Notes: generated by a model from the letters alone, not told the origin. Shown: positions 35,755 to 45,466, counted from the first letter of the stretch. The stretch: DNA of 64,000 nt from Salinimonas profundi (GCF_014750655.1 NZ_JABBXD010000011.1:1-64000); one strand, 5' to 3'. A program made the numbers and translations.

Positions 35755-36636
35755 ATGGAATTAATTCTTTGGAATGCAGCCATTGTTGTTTCTAAAGCCG
35801 TATTCTACGTAGGTTTTGCCAGTGTAGTCGGTTTTGCTTTCTTTATGCACAGGCCAGCCCAAAACCGCGCTTTTTGCAAAAATGTTGTATATCACGTGGT
35901 GCCTTTACTGGCGCTCTCTTTTTTCGCTTCTGCGCTGTGGTTTTTTGCCAAAACCGGCGCATTTTCTGAAAGTGGTCTGCAAGGGGCGTTTGACCCCATA
36001 ATGCTTGAAGTAATGTGGGACTCTCCTGTGGGAGATGTCACTCTGGTCAGAATGCTGATGTCTGCACTGGCGATACCTCCATTGCTTCTGGCGTTAGTCA
36101 AGCGAGTCAACTTTGTTGCTGTTAGAGCGATGCTGTCTGTACTGATAATATACGGCCTGTATAGTTTTACGCTTATCGGACACATTGCAGAAAAAGGACT
36201 CATCGATAAACTCATTTTGGCAACGCACGTCGCTATTATGGGTTGGTGGTTTGGCGCTTTGTTACCGCTGAGAATGTCATGTAAGAGCTTCTCGGTAGAG
36301 GACACAAAAAGTATCATGACTGACTTTGGCAGGATGGCAGGGTTCCTCGTGACCACACTACTCCTTATTGGTGTCTACATGGCGATAAAGCTATTTACGT
36401 CACCAGGAGATCTGATTCAATCTCAGTATGGTCTTATCTTTTTGGGCAAGATGTTAGTAGTAGGTTTATTGCTATTACTTGCTGCACGTCACCGCTTTAT
36501 TCTGGTGCCCGCAATGGAGGATGCCGACGACAAAGCGCAACTGAAACGCTCCATAAATATTGAAATAGTTTTAGCCTCCGCACTGCTGTTAATTACTTCG
36601 GTATTAACCAGTGTGGTTGGGCCCCAGTTTAATTAG
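35755..36636 (+). CDS. copD: Inner-membrane copper protein CopD
   Basis: This 293-residue protein has about eight membrane helices of the CopD family. Conserved features include an early VGFASVVGFAFF helix, GHIAEKG and HVAIMGWWFGALLPL, and LLLAARHRF. CopD works with CopC in copper uptake or trafficking. The paralog at 58082-58996 has the same order with CopC and a SnoaL-like gene. Confidence 0.9.
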   Translation: MELILWNAAIVVSKAVFYVGFASVVGFAFFMHRPAQNRAFCKNVVYHVVPLLALSFFASALWFFAKTGAFSESGLQGAFDPIMLEVMWDSPVGDVTLVRMLMSALAIPPLLLALVKRVNFVAVRAMLSVLIIYGLYSFTLIGHIAEKGLIDKLILATHVAIMGWWFGALLPLRMSCKSFSVEDTKSIMTDFGRMAGFLVTTLLLIGVYMAIKLFTSPGDLIQSQYGLIFLGKMLVVGLLLLLAARHRFILVPAMEDADDKAQLKRSINIEIVLASALLLITSVLTSVVGPQFN

Positions 36637-36646
36637 GAAAATAATA

Positions 36647-37108
36647 ATGCGAAATCTGTTAGTGGCATTCATCTTAGCAGCCGCCTCACCATCCCTTTTC
36701 GCCCATGGCAACAAACCCGATGAGCACCAGTCTAAACTATCAGGCAGCGAGACCGTGCCGGGCCAGGTCGTATTGGCTTTTCATAAAGCCTTGCGAGAGC
36801 AGAATGAAGTCACAGCGAAATCATTGCTATCAGATGACGTCATAATTGTTGAAGGTGGTGGTATCGAGCGCAGCGCTCAGGAATACGCGTCACATCATAT
36901 GCTGTCTGATATGAAGTTTGTCAGCACGTTGTCTTCAGAGCTTCGGGAGCACAAGGTGACAGAGTATGGCGATTCAGCCACATCACTCTCGGTGTCTAAA
37001 AACACCACGGAGTCGGGTAAAACATACCGCTCGTATGAAACAGCGATTCTGACGAAGCGTAATGGAAAGTGGAAAATAGCACACTTGCACTGGTCAACGG
37101 CAAAATAA
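36647..37108 (+). CDS. Exported DUF4440/SnoaL-like protein
   Basis: This 153-residue protein has a signal peptide (VAFILAAASPSLFAHG) and an NTF2-like fold of the DUF4440/SnoaL type (VLAFHKALREQNEVTAKSLL, DDVIIVEGGGIERSAQEY, GKWKIAHLHWS). The ATG at 36647 was chosen because it starts the signal peptide. A homologue follows the second copD (57590-58069), so its link with CopCD is conserved; function is unknown. Confidence 0.75.
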   Translation: MRNLLVAFILAAASPSLFAHGNKPDEHQSKLSGSETVPGQVVLAFHKALREQNEVTAKSLLSDDVIIVEGGGIERSAQEYASHHMLSDMKFVSTLSSELREHKVTEYGDSATSLSVSKNTTESGKTYRSYETAILTKRNGKWKIAHLHWSTAK

Positions 37109-37144
37109 GTGAGTGGCTGTTTGAGGTCTAAGCGTTACTCGGCA

Positions 37145-37168
37145 GCCTCTGAGCATGAATTCAGAGGC
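37145..37168. terminator. Hairpin between convergent genes
   Basis: GCCTCTGA and TCAGAGGC form an 8-bp stem with an 8-base loop between convergent plus- and minus-strand genes. No T-run follows. Confidence 0.45.
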
Positions 37169-37189
37169 GCGCCGAAAAGACCAGCGTTA

Positions 37190-37921
37190 TTACAACAGCG
37201 ACATAATTAACGCGCCAACAATCATAAACAGGTTTTCAGAGAGCGATACAAATCCCAGCGGGACATTACTGTCACCGCCTACACAGGCACATTTTAGTTC
37301 ACGCTTATCAACATAAACCGCTTTAAAAACGGATATAGCACCAACCGTTCCGATGAACAAAGAGAATGGTGCAACAGCGAGAGCGGGCAACTGCGCGACC
37401 ATTCCAATTCCTGCGTAAGCCTCGATAAATGGATAGATGTAGCCATAGCGCAACCACTTCATCGCCAATAGGTCATAGGTGATAAATGAGTTAGTAAAGC
37501 TATACAAATCCTGAAGCTTTTGTACCGCGAGCAGTGTCATGGAAAAGGCAATAAACAGCATAAGGGTTCTTATCGAGATGAAATCGCCTGAAACAGCGAA
37601 CTGAAATGCCAGAGACAGCAGGGCAGCCACAGAAAAAATAGCAACAACCGGCGTGTAGGTTGTCCCTGTCTGACCTGCCTCGCCCTTATCGAAATGCTCC
37701 CGAAGCTCGTCATATCCCCCAACACGTTCATTATTAATAAACGTTTGAGGTGTAGTCTCGACGCCATGTTTCTCTTTAAATTTATCGGTTTCTTTACGAG
37801 AGGTAAGGTGGTGATCTTCTACTGAGAAGCCCTCACGCTCCAGCAAATCTTTCGATCTTAATCCGTAAGGGCATATATGTTCGTCAGTTACCATGCGATA
37901 CAGGATTGCTGTCTTACTCAT
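37190..37921 (-). CDS. Glutaredoxin-MauE/DoxX membrane fusion protein
   Basis: This 243-residue protein has an N-terminal glutaredoxin domain (HICPYGLRSKDLLEREGF, TTPQTFINNERVGGYDEL; about 1-80) fused to a four-helix MauE-like membrane domain with the loop LKCACVGGDSNVPLG. The active-site motif is CPYG with one Cys. MauE-type proteins help form disulfides or move reducing power across the membrane. It overlaps the DUF305 gene by eight bases. Confidence 0.8.
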   Translation of the reverse strand: MSKTAILYRMVTDEHICPYGLRSKDLLEREGFSVEDHHLTSRKETDKFKEKHGVETTPQTFINNERVGGYDELREHFDKGEAGQTGTTYTPVVAIFSVAALLSLAFQFAVSGDFISIRTLMLFIAFSMTLLAVQKLQDLYSFTNSFITYDLLAMKWLRYGYIYPFIEAYAGIGMVAQLPALAVAPFSLFIGTVGAISVFKAVYVDKRELKCACVGGDSNVPLGFVSLSENLFMIVGALIMSLL

Positions 37922-38444
37922 TTTGCTCTCCTTTACTCAGTTTACCCTGAAATTCTGGGAGCGGACGTTGCTCGGCCTCGGCCTGAGACGTTACTTTCCC
38001 ATTTTCAGAAATATCTTTAATCAGCCATTCCATTTCTTTAATTTCTTTTCGTTGCGCTTTGATGATTCCGTCCGCCAGTTCACGCACACGCACATCCTTT
38101 AATTTCGAGCGCTCACTGGTAAGAATGGCGATGGAATGGTGAGGGATCATCGCTTTCATGTAAGCAGTATCAGAAACTGTACTTTGGGAACGAACAAGGT
38201 AGAGACAAACGGCGAAGAGTACTGCTGCCAGCAAGAAAATCGCGACGTTAAGCTTTTTGTTATTGTACATACCAAGCATAAACGCCAGCATGACGATTGC
38301 CATGCCCGCCCCCATATACAGCGCCATATAGGTTCTCGTTTCACTGAACCATACATGGGAGACTGCGTAAGTGTTCAGATACATCATAATGAACATCGCA
38401 ATCGTTGATGTAATGATCATCGCAGCAAATTTTGAGTATTTCAT
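37914..38444 (-). CDS. DUF305 family membrane protein
   Basis: This 176-residue protein has three to four N-terminal membrane helices and a C-terminal DUF305 helix with the family motif YMKAMIPHHSIAI, followed by RVRELADGIIKAQRKEIKEM. The DUF305 histidines are candidate metal ligands. It is co-transcribed with the glutaredoxin/MauE gene. Confidence 0.8.
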   Translation of the reverse strand: MKYSKFAAMIITSTIAMFIMMYLNTYAVSHVWFSETRTYMALYMGAGMAIVMLAFMLGMYNNKKLNVAIFLLAAVLFAVCLYLVRSQSTVSDTAYMKAMIPHHSIAILTSERSKLKDVRVRELADGIIKAQRKEIKEMEWLIKDISENGKVTSQAEAEQRPLPEFQGKLSKGEQNE

Positions 38445-38554
38445 CTGTAATCCTTACTTAAGAAGAAACTAATTTGTGTAATATCCTCTCACCTTAAGAC
38501 AAAAAGGGAGCGAATGTAGGATAGTTCAAAATCCGTACCATCGAAGGGAATGTT

Positions 38555-38950
38555 ATGATTACAGCAATAATTATTAGTGCGCTAACTCTTTTAGTGAGTG
38601 TGGCTTTGCACGTTTTTAATATATCGGTAGTTGCCGATAGCGCTATCAGGAAACTGGACAAAGTTTGGATAAAAACACAGGTCGTGGTTTTTATTGCCAT
38701 CTGCAGCCAGCTTCTACTCGCGATCATTTTTGCACTGGCCTATGAAATTGGACTTGGTCTTGAGTTAGGAGGCTTTAAGCAGCCAGCTACGACGGTCGAT
38801 ATTTTTTATTTTTCGTTGACGACGATTACTACACTGGGCCTCGGAAGTATTGAGCCGACTGGACATTTACGAATGCTTGCAGGAGTCGAATCAGCTACAG
38901 GATTTCTCTTAATAAGCTGTTCGGCATCGAAAGTGTTCAGGCTCATGTAG
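38555..38950 (+). CDS. Two-helix ion channel protein
   Basis: This 131-residue protein has two to three membrane helices and a pore-like segment FSLTTITTLGLGSIEPTG that resembles the selectivity filter of Ion_trans_2 potassium channels, but with GLG in place of GYG. The start ATG follows GAAGGG. It is alone on the plus strand between the DUF305 gene and the IS3 element. Confidence 0.65.
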   Translation: MITAIIISALTLLVSVALHVFNISVVADSAIRKLDKVWIKTQVVVFIAICSQLLLAIIFALAYEIGLGLELGGFKQPATTVDIFYFSLTTITTLGLGSIEPTGHLRMLAGVESATGFLLISCSASKVFRLM

Positions 38951-39022
38951 CAACTGTAATTTATTTCAATTCAACATAGAGCAACTTACCCGACCAGCAC
39001 AGACATAAGCTCGACTCGCTTT

Positions 39023-39832
39023 TCACTGGGACAACCAACACCAATGGAATTTACAAAACTCCATAGGTGTTAACTGGTTTAATGAGCGGTGTGGTCGACA
39101 GTGATTGTAGTCTTCACGCCATTGCTCAATTCGTTGGCGAGCCTCCGCCAAATTGCGGAACCAGTGCTGGTTCAGACACTCATTCCTCAGTTTACCGTTA
39201 TAACTTTCTATAAACGCATTTTCCGTAGGCTTTCCCGGCCGGATATATCTAACGTCCAGATTATGTTGCTGTGACCAGGCTAAAAATGCCCGGCTGGTTA
39301 ACTCACTGCCATGGCAGATCAGTTGTTCGGGTAACCCGCGCGCTTCTCTGATCCGTTCAAACAGGCGAATAATACGCTCACTGCTTAAGCTGTTATCGAC
39401 TTCTACGGCAATGGCCTCGCGAGTATACTCATCAACCAGATTAAACACGAGGAACTGGTTGCCGTTGAACAACGCATCGTGTACGAAGTCCATGGACCAG
39501 CGCTGCATCGGTTTCGTCGCCCGTTCAAAGGGGACTTCGCGCTGAGGGCCAACCCGACTTCGCCTTTTACGGCGTGGGATCTGAAGTCCCAGTTCTGCGT
39601 AAAGGTGCTCGACGCGCTTGTGGTTAACTGCCCCAAATTCGCGCCGAATAAGGACCGTTAGGCGTGGACTGCCGAAGCGCAGACGCTGCTTCGCCAGCGC
39701 ACACAGACGCTCGCTGATGGCCTGATTGAAGCTACTGGGCTTAGTCTGATAGCGCCACGTCATACGGTTCAATCCGGCTAAATGGCATGCCCGGCGTTCG
39801 CTAATCTGAGTATAGGTAAGCATATGAGCCAC
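39023..39832 (-). CDS. IS3-family transposase OrfB (integrase core)
   Basis: This 269-residue integrase-core protein carries DDE motifs MDFVHDAL (Asp), SELTSRAF (Asp normally in CHGSELTS) and ENAFIESYNGKLRNECL (Glu). An HTH_21 region (HKRVEHLYAELGLQ) precedes it. It lies in the -1 frame relative to orfA and is normally made as an OrfAB fusion. HGSELTS differs from the usual HSDxGxxY second-Asp motif: the Asp position appears as Ser (GSE), which may inactivate the enzyme or reflect group-specific spacing. Confidence 0.85.
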   Translation of the reverse strand: MAHMLTYTQISERRACHLAGLNRMTWRYQTKPSSFNQAISERLCALAKQRLRFGSPRLTVLIRREFGAVNHKRVEHLYAELGLQIPRRKRRSRVGPQREVPFERATKPMQRWSMDFVHDALFNGNQFLVFNLVDEYTREAIAVEVDNSLSSERIIRLFERIREARGLPEQLICHGSELTSRAFLAWSQQHNLDVRYIRPGKPTENAFIESYNGKLRNECLNQHWFRNLAEARQRIEQWREDYNHCRPHRSLNQLTPMEFCKFHWCWLSQ

Positions 39833-39855
39833 TGCCTGGCGACGATGCGCGCGAC

Positions 39856-40125
39856 TCAGTGATAGTTTCCCGCGAGGGCTGCCTTCAGTGCCTGAATATC
39901 CAGTTCTTTTTCACCAAGCAACTGCTTAAGCTTACGGTTTTCCTCTTCCATCAGCTTGAGTCGCTTGATATCACCTGATTCCATACCACTGTATTTGGAC
40001 TGCCAGCGATAAAACGTCTGCTCACTGATCCCATACTGACGACAGATATCAGCGACTTTCATACCCGACTCTTTGGTTTTCAGGATCTTGACGATCTGTG
40101 TCTCGTTGTATTTTGACTTTTGCAT
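39856..40125 (-). CDS. IS3-family OrfA with HTH and leucine zipper
   Basis: This 89-residue protein has an HTH (MKVADICRQYGISEQTFYRW) followed by a leucine-zipper helix (LKLMEEENRKLKQLL). The gene ends with the slippery sequence at 39865-39871, where a -1 shift yields the full transposase ending ... ALAGKLSLSRARRQAVAHM then orfB. Confidence 0.88.
   Translation of the reverse strand: MQKSKYNETQIVKILKTKESGMKVADICRQYGISEQTFYRWQSKYSGMESGDIKRLKLMEEENRKLKQLLGEKELDIQALKAALAGNYH
39865..39871 (-). promoter_or_regulatory. Programmed -1 frameshift heptamer
   Basis: On the minus strand the heptamer GGGAAAC fits X-XXY-YYZ with 0-frame GGA AAC re-pairing to GGG AAA. It lies seven bases before the orfA stop. 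After the shift, the reading runs directly into orfB. Confidence 0.75.
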
Positions 40126-40300
40126 TGTCGTTTCCTCTTTCTTTCAGTTTAGAGAAAACTCACATCATCGGTGGATTAAATTAGTGGGGAAACGTCACAG
40201 GGTCTATATGATCACGACTAGGACTGATCGTCAAATCGATCCATTATTTAACTGCTTAATAACTGTTCACGATCTCGCCCTGGGGGAAAGGTCAGTTAAA

Positions 40301-40672
40301 CTATTTCTTTTTATGACTTTTCCCCGGTGGAACGGGATGGCAGCTCCACGGTTTATGTTTCGCATTTTCCCTAATATTTTCGTCAACGAATTGGTAGTAG
40401 CCTTCTTTCATCTTTGTCCAAAAATCATCAGAAATGTCTGCACCGTGTGCACGAATGATTGTCTCAATGCGATCTAAATTGCAGTGGGTCGCGTCATAGC
40501 CGATATGCAAAGTGTTTTTGGCTTCTTCAAATGAAACGGCATCAATACCAAAGGTCCCATCAATTTCAGCAACAATTGCTAATAAATTACCGTCGGTAAT
40601 GCCGGTTAACTTCAAATGCCGTACCACTAAATTAGCCTCAGAAACGCCCACTCTGTGATCTAAATCGCTCAT
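40301..40672 (-). CDS. Diverged HMA-like protein (second copy)
   Basis: This 123-residue paralog of 28899-29270 shares start MSDLDHRVGV, segments LHIGYDATHCNLDRIE and GADISDDFWTKMKEGYYQF, and an ending with WSCHPVPPG. It lacks the canonical CxxC motif. It is the last gene of the second copA operon, with the IS3 element 100 bp downstream. Confidence 0.65.
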   Translation of the reverse strand: MSDLDHRVGVSEANLVVRHLKLTGITDGNLLAIVAEIDGTFGIDAVSFEEAKNTLHIGYDATHCNLDRIETIIRAHGADISDDFWTKMKEGYYQFVDENIRENAKHKPWSCHPVPPGKSHKKK

Positions 40673-40721
40673 ACTTTTCTCCTATAAATTAATTTCCTAC
40701 ACAGTTATGTCAGTCACGTCT

Positions 40722-41174
40722 CTAATTACTTAAAACGCTATTGGCATTAACCACTTGCTGCATTAACGATCGTAAAACTGTCATTCTTTGTTCTATTAAC
40801 AACAAATGTTCATCTATCGAGTTCCCCATCACAACAATGTCGCTTGCTGATATGCCGCTTTCGATAAGAACAAGACTTCTTTGCAGGCCTTTTCTATATG
40901 TCTCTTTTAATCGTATCTTTTGTTCAGTATTAGATTCACTTTGGATCCTCTTCTCAATACTCGTTAAGTAGGTATCCATCATCTTCATATGCTCAACAAT
41001 CAACGTTTGCCTCTCAGAAACGTCATTGATCCGTTGGATGCGTTGCATTAATGCATCCATGACGCGCTCGTTACTGCGTAACATCTCATCGGCACTCATG
41101 GATGTCTGAGCACTCGTAAAGGTAGCGGATAAAACGCCTGCGACAAACAATATTGAAACTAATGCTTTCTTCAT
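40722..41174 (-). CDS. Exported helical protein
   Basis: This 150-residue protein has a signal peptide (ALVSILFVAGVLSATFTSAQ) and a helical, moderately Met-rich periplasmic domain (ERVMDALMQRIQRINDVSER, VEHMKMMDTYL). It occupies the place of the Met/His-rich protein of the first operon (28472-28906) but differs in sequence. The ATG at 41174 starts the signal peptide; a longer frame from 41381 overlaps the next gene. Confidence 0.6.
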   Translation of the reverse strand: MKKALVSILFVAGVLSATFTSAQTSMSADEMLRSNERVMDALMQRIQRINDVSERQTLIVEHMKMMDTYLTSIEKRIQSESNTEQKIRLKETYRKGLQRSLVLIESGISASDIVVMGNSIDEHLLLIEQRMTVLRSLMQQVVNANSVLSN

Positions 41175-41184
41175 TTTGAAATCC

Positions 41185-41838
41185 TTACACGGGGCTTGAA
41201 ACGTTTGAATTGAGAAATCGTGGGAACCAACCTGGCGTGGCTTGCTTATATTGCCTATAGGTATCACCAAACTCAGTTTCGGCGTGCTGCTCTTCGCGTT
41301 TGGCCAGTCGAACATAGACAACAATGAGAATGGGAAACATGAGCAAAGTGGGTAGTGTTGGCCATTGCAGTAAAAAGCCAAACATGATCACAATGAAGGC
41401 AACATATTGGGGATGCCGACAACGTGCGTACCAACCGCTGGTCGCTAATCTGCTCGTTTTTTGCGCGTGATGCAGGACATTCCACGAAGCAGATAAAACA
41501 AAGAATCCTAAAACGATGAGAACATTACTCAAGATGTGCAGTACATCCCAATGCGCATCGCCAGATAACCCCAACAGTGTATGCCACAAGTGACCATTTT
41601 CGTGACTTAAAAAATCTACGCCTGGGTAACTTTCGGCTAACCAACCGGACAAAAAATAGATGGTAAGCGGGAAACCATACATTTCAGTAAATAACGCCAC
41701 GATAAAAGCGGAAAATACGCCTAAGCTTCGCCAGTCTGTTTTTGACTTCGGCTTGACGAAACTAAACGCAAAAAAGATAAATATTGCGGAGTTAATGATG
41801 ACTAACGTCCAAAGCCCATAATCTGATTCACCGTGCAT
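41185..41838 (-). CDS. Isoprenylcysteine methyltransferase-family membrane protein (second copy)
   Basis: This 217-residue, five-helix paralog of 27823-28488 has WYARCRHPQYVAFIVIMFGF, the conserved ENGHLWHT loop and ETEFGDTYRQY. It overlaps the DUF2933 gene by 11 bases. Confidence 0.75.
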   Translation of the reverse strand: MHGESDYGLWTLVIINSAIFIFFAFSFVKPKSKTDWRSLGVFSAFIVALFTEMYGFPLTIYFLSGWLAESYPGVDFLSHENGHLWHTLLGLSGDAHWDVLHILSNVLIVLGFFVLSASWNVLHHAQKTSRLATSGWYARCRHPQYVAFIVIMFGFLLQWPTLPTLLMFPILIVVYVRLAKREEQHAETEFGDTYRQYKQATPGWFPRFLNSNVSSPV

Positions 41839-42151
41839 TGTCGCTCTCCGTTTTACGTCTTTCCTTGCGTGCCTGCTCTAACCCTTCGATATAACCTTGT
41901 CTGTATTGATCATTGTCTTCGGTTTGCTCTTTAAATGTTTGCTCGTCGTTAGTATGTGTCTCATGCCCTTTACCATGACTTCCGTGCATAAAGATATGCA
42001 TCACTGGGCATAGCAGCAGGATCAAGTATGGTAAATAAGGGAAAACATGTTCACCATGCTCGACAAACAAGAAATAGCTTGCCGCCGCTATAAGTCCGAT
42101 GGCGGACCAACCACTGGGGGTGCGCCAAAAAGGTAATTTTTGTTTATTCAC
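41828..42151 (-). CDS. DUF2933 family membrane protein (second copy)
   Basis: This 107-residue protein with a GTG start has two helices with EHGEHVFPYLPYLILLLCP and MHIFMHGSHGKGHE. It is the DUF2933 member of the second copper operon and overlaps the methyltransferase gene. Confidence 0.8.
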   Translation of the reverse strand: MNKQKLPFWRTPSGWSAIGLIAAASYFLFVEHGEHVFPYLPYLILLLCPVMHIFMHGSHGKGHETHTNDEQTFKEQTEDNDQYRQGYIEGLEQARKERRKTESDNAR

Positions 42152-42197
42152 AATACACCTCGCTTTTGTGTCTTTTAAGTTTTCAGAAAACGGTAAA

Positions 42198-42551
42198 TCA
42201 CTTGATCACCAAAGTGCCACGGTACATTTGCATCTGACAATGAAACGGATAGCGACCTGCCTTTTTGGGGGGAATAGTGACCATCACACGCTTGTTAAGC
42301 ACTAATGTTTCACTGATCTCCAACTCGGGTATTAGTAGTGTTTCCGCACAGGGGGTCGCATCTTCTCTGTAGAACATCAGTTGTACAGACTCATTCGCGG
42401 GCACTGTGATATTGGCAGGTTGATATACGCCATCTTTCACGCGGACTTCGATGCTGCCGTCTCGTACTTCAGTTGACTTTGTTTGGTAAAGCCAAAACCA
42501 CCATACAATAAGCCCAATCACGACTAACCCTATCAAATTAATCCACATCAT
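42198..42551 (-). CDS. Membrane-anchored cupredoxin-like protein (second copy)
   Basis: This 117-residue protein has a membrane anchor (IGLVVIGLIVWWFWLY) and a cupredoxin-like domain with TPCAETLL and FHCQMQMYRG candidate ligands. It follows copA by 12 bases, as in the first operon. Confidence 0.75.
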   Translation of the reverse strand: MMWINLIGLVVIGLIVWWFWLYQTKSTEVRDGSIEVRVKDGVYQPANITVPANESVQLMFYREDATPCAETLLIPELEISETLVLNKRVMVTIPPKKAGRYPFHCQMQMYRGTLVIK

Positions 42552-42563
42552 CTTTAGGTTCTC

Positions 42564-44912
42564 CTAGTGCTCTTTAGCTTTGAATAAACGTAATCGATTC
42601 GCGTTGGTCACTACCGTTAACGACGAGAATGCCATCGCTGCACCGGCAATTACTGGGCTTAGTAGTAAGCCTAAAAATGGATAAAAAACACCTGCAGCAA
42701 ATGGGATCCCCGCGACGTTATAGATAAATGCTCCGAAGAGATTCTGCTTTATGTTTCTCAGCGTTGCCTTACTCACTGCAATCGCATCCGCTAACCCATG
42801 TAAGGAGCCTCGCATCAACGTGATATCTGCACTTTCTATTGCGACATCAGTGCCTGTTCCGATAGCAAATCCGACGTTGGCATGGGCTAAGGCGGGCGCA
42901 TCATTGATCCCATCGCCGGTCATTCCGACGATTTCACCCTCACGTTGAAGTTCGAGCACTTTGTTTGCTTTATCTTCTGGCATCACTTCAGCAACGTAAT
43001 CAACAATCCCCGCTTTTCGAGCAACGGCTTTTGCAGTCATACGATTGTCCCCCGTCAACATCACCACACGTATTCCGTTGTGCTGTAGGCGGTTAATCGC
43101 ATCTATTGAGTCTGATTTTATGGGATCGGCAACAGCAATGACGGCAACTAATTTTGAATCAATCGCGAAATACATTGGGGTTTTAGCCTCTGCGGCCAGC
43201 CTCTGCGCTTTATCAACGTAATGATGAAGTTCTATTGATTTTTCTTTCATCAATTTTTCATTGCCAAATAGCAAACGCTGAGAATTCAGTGTTGCCGCTA
43301 CGCCCTTCCCTGCAATGGACTCAAAATCAGTCACCGAGTGGATCGGCACACCTTGCTCTTTCGCTGATTCAACGATCGCCATTGCGAGTGGGTGTTCGGA
43401 ACCCGACTCCAGGCTTGCAGCTAACGAAAGCACGTCATCTTGATTGTGAGCTGACGCAATAACAACGTCGGTAACTTTAGGCGCCCCCTCTGTTATGGTG
43501 CCGGTCTTATCTAATACCATTGTGGTAATTTTCGAAGCAGATTGCAGCGCTTCACCGTTGCGGATAAGTACGCCTGCTTCAGCCGCCTTGCCAACCCCGA
43601 CCATGACCGACATCGGCGTGGCTAAACCTAATGCGCAAGGACATGCAATAATCAGTACCGTGGTTGCTGACACGATTGCGAAGGCAACCTCGGGAGCCGG
43701 ACCAAAATTGAGCCACGCTAGTGCGCTCATTACGGCAATGATCATAACAACCGGCACGAAATAGGCAGAAATAACATCTGCCAATCGACCAATAGGTGGT
43801 TTTGAATTTTGTGCACGTTTTACCATGTTGATGATCTGAGCTAGCGCGGTGTCTTTTCCCACGCGTTCTGCCCGAAAGACGATAGAGCCTGATTTGTTGA
43901 TGGTACCGGCCACAACCTCATCGTCTTTTCGCTTCTCAATTGGCATAGGCTCACCCGTTAGCATTGATTCATCAATACTGGTTTGGCCCTCGACGACTAC
44001 ACCATCTACAGAAATGCGTTCTCCGGGTCGAACTCGGATAAGATCATTGAGCAAAACATCTTCAATAGGAATATCAATATCATCGCCATCTCGAATGACA
44101 CGTGCAGTCTTGGCTTGCAAGCCTATCAGCCTTTTAATGGCCTCTGAGGTTTTACCGCGTGCTTTGATCTCAAGGGCCAGGCCCAAATTAATTAGGCCGA
44201 TGATCATGGCGGTTGCCTCAAAATAAACATGTCGTGCCATTTCAGGGACATACCCCGGAAAGAACACAACTGTCATCGAGTACAACCAGGCGGTTCCTGT
44301 ACCCAAGGCTATCAAAGTATCCATATTGGCCGAATGATTTTTAAACGAATTCCATGCACCCACATAAAAATGACGACCAGAGAACACCATGACACCTAAT
44401 GTCATGAGCCCAATAATCAACCATACAATTCGCTCCGTGGTCGTGTTGACGCTCATTTCCCCGGTTACCAAACCATAGATCATGAGCGGTACTCCAAGCG
44501 ACAATGCAATGACCATATGTCGCATTAGCTTTTTATAATATGCCCAATCCGCTTGCTCTTTTTCTTCAATGGCAGCCTCATCAGAATCGGCATTTGCCAG
44601 CGTTGCGTTATACCCAGCTTCTTCTACCGCACGAACCAGTTCGCTTGGCGAGGCATTACTATTGATAAGCACTGTACGCTGTGCAAAGTTCATTTCTGCG
44701 CTGGTGACGCCTGCGACTTGTTTTAAGGCTGTTTCAATTTTAGTGACGCAACTGGCACAACTCGCCCCTTGAATATTAAGTTGTATCTCGCCTGCATCGG
44801 AAGACACCTGTCTGGTCTGCGTTTTAGTGTCAACCGCTTCGTTCGCGGTTGATGTTTTATCGCCGCCACTACAACACCCATGTGCTTTCGCACTGTCTGT
44901 TTTAGAATTCAT
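42564..44912 (-). CDS. copA: Copper-exporting P1B-type ATPase CopA (second copy)
   Basis: This 782-residue P1B-1 ATPase has a Cys-containing N-terminal extension ([13 protein letters not shown]), HMA motif GASCASC (Cys 52 and 55), CPC in [40 protein letters not shown] and FSSLTVV. It is close in sequence to the CopA at 24875-27118 and its operon has the same order. The N-terminal extension is not in the other copy and adds a second cysteine pair. Confidence 0.95.
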   Translation of the reverse strand: MNSKTDSAKAHGCCSGGDKTSTANEAVDTKTQTRQVSSDAGEIQLNIQGASCASCVTKIETALKQVAGVTSAEMNFAQRTVLINSNASPSELVRAVEEAGYNATLANADSDEAAIEEKEQADWAYYKKLMRHMVIALSLGVPLMIYGLVTGEMSVNTTTERIVWLIIGLMTLGVMVFSGRHFYVGAWNSFKNHSANMDTLIALGTGTAWLYSMTVVFFPGYVPEMARHVYFEATAMIIGLINLGLALEIKARGKTSEAIKRLIGLQAKTARVIRDGDDIDIPIEDVLLNDLIRVRPGERISVDGVVVEGQTSIDESMLTGEPMPIEKRKDDEVVAGTINKSGSIVFRAERVGKDTALAQIINMVKRAQNSKPPIGRLADVISAYFVPVVMIIAVMSALAWLNFGPAPEVAFAIVSATTVLIIACPCALGLATPMSVMVGVGKAAEAGVLIRNGEALQSASKITTMVLDKTGTITEGAPKVTDVVIASAHNQDDVLSLAASLESGSEHPLAMAIVESAKEQGVPIHSVTDFESIAGKGVAATLNSQRLLFGNEKLMKEKSIELHHYVDKAQRLAAEAKTPMYFAIDSKLVAVIAVADPIKSDSIDAINRLQHNGIRVVMLTGDNRMTAKAVARKAGIVDYVAEVMPEDKANKVLELQREGEIVGMTGDGINDAPALAHANVGFAIGTGTDVAIESADITLMRGSLHGLADAIAVSKATLRNIKQNLFGAFIYNVAGIPFAAGVFYPFLGLLLSPVIAGAAMAFSSLTVVTNANRLRLFKAKEH

Positions 44913-44936
44913 AAACCACTCCCTATTTAAACCTTG

Positions 44937-45347
44937 TTATGACTTAAGCGCTGTGAAACCTTCAATTAAATGGCATATCGTATCGGCCGTTGGAGGTTGA
45001 TCGGGTTTGTTTTGCCACTCTGAAGTGGCTAAGCGCATGCGCTCTCTAAGTTCATGCATGTCCTGATACCGCTGTTCAGTCTCTTTCAACCTCTTTTCAA
45101 TAAGACGCCTTACCGTTGGACACGGCGCATTGGTTTGTGGAGATGTAACTAGGATCTCTTTAATATCATTGACCGAAAAACCTAGTGACCGAGCACTTAA
45201 AATGAATCGTAGTCGCGTCACATCCGCTGGCCGATAATACTTGTATCCATTGTGGGATCTATTTGGGACCAAAAGTCCAATGCGCGTATAATAGCGTACG
45301 GTATCAACGCTAATATCTAGTGCATCTGCTATTTGTTTTACCCGCAT
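44937..45347 (-). CDS. cueR: CueR-like copper regulator
   Basis: This 136-residue MerR-family regulator has HTH and wing (ISVDTVRYYTRIGLLVPNRS, NGYKYYRPAD) and a C-terminal helix with the conserved Cys in NAPCPTVRRLIE and Cys in DTICHLIEG. The pattern suits a Cu(I)-sensing member of the MerR family. It is the intact paralog of the frameshifted gene at 24455-24882. The operator at 45425-45455 lies upstream. Confidence 0.8.
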   Translation of the reverse strand: MRVKQIADALDISVDTVRYYTRIGLLVPNRSHNGYKYYRPADVTRLRFILSARSLGFSVNDIKEILVTSPQTNAPCPTVRRLIEKRLKETEQRYQDMHELRERMRLATSEWQNKPDQPPTADTICHLIEGFTALKS

Positions 45348-45424
45348 TTTAAACCCCCTTCTTTATCAACATAGTTGTGCTGCTACAACACGCCTTTAAT
45401 CCTATGTTTTACTCTCACCTTCAT

Positions 45425-45455
45425 ACGATAAACCTGTGAGCCGCTCACAGGTCAA
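45425..45455 (-). promoter_or_regulatory. CueR-like operator/promoter of second copA operon
   Basis: On the minus strand TTGACC (45455-45450), a 19-bp spacer and TATCGT (45430-45425). The spacer region holds a near-perfect dyad ACCTGTGAGC/GCTCACAGGT. It is the clearest of the four CueR-like boxes and sits between hypE and cueR. Confidence 0.8.
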
Positions 45456-45466
45456 CACCTAAACCT

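Larger units (their letters stand above)
39000..40200 (-). mobile_element. IS3-family insertion sequence
   Basis: The element encodes orfA and orfB in minus orientation. The orfA-side end reads CTGTGACGTTTCCCCAC from 40200. I could not define the matching repeat on the orfB side precisely (near 38995-39020) or any target duplication, so the left boundary is approximate. Confidence 0.7.
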
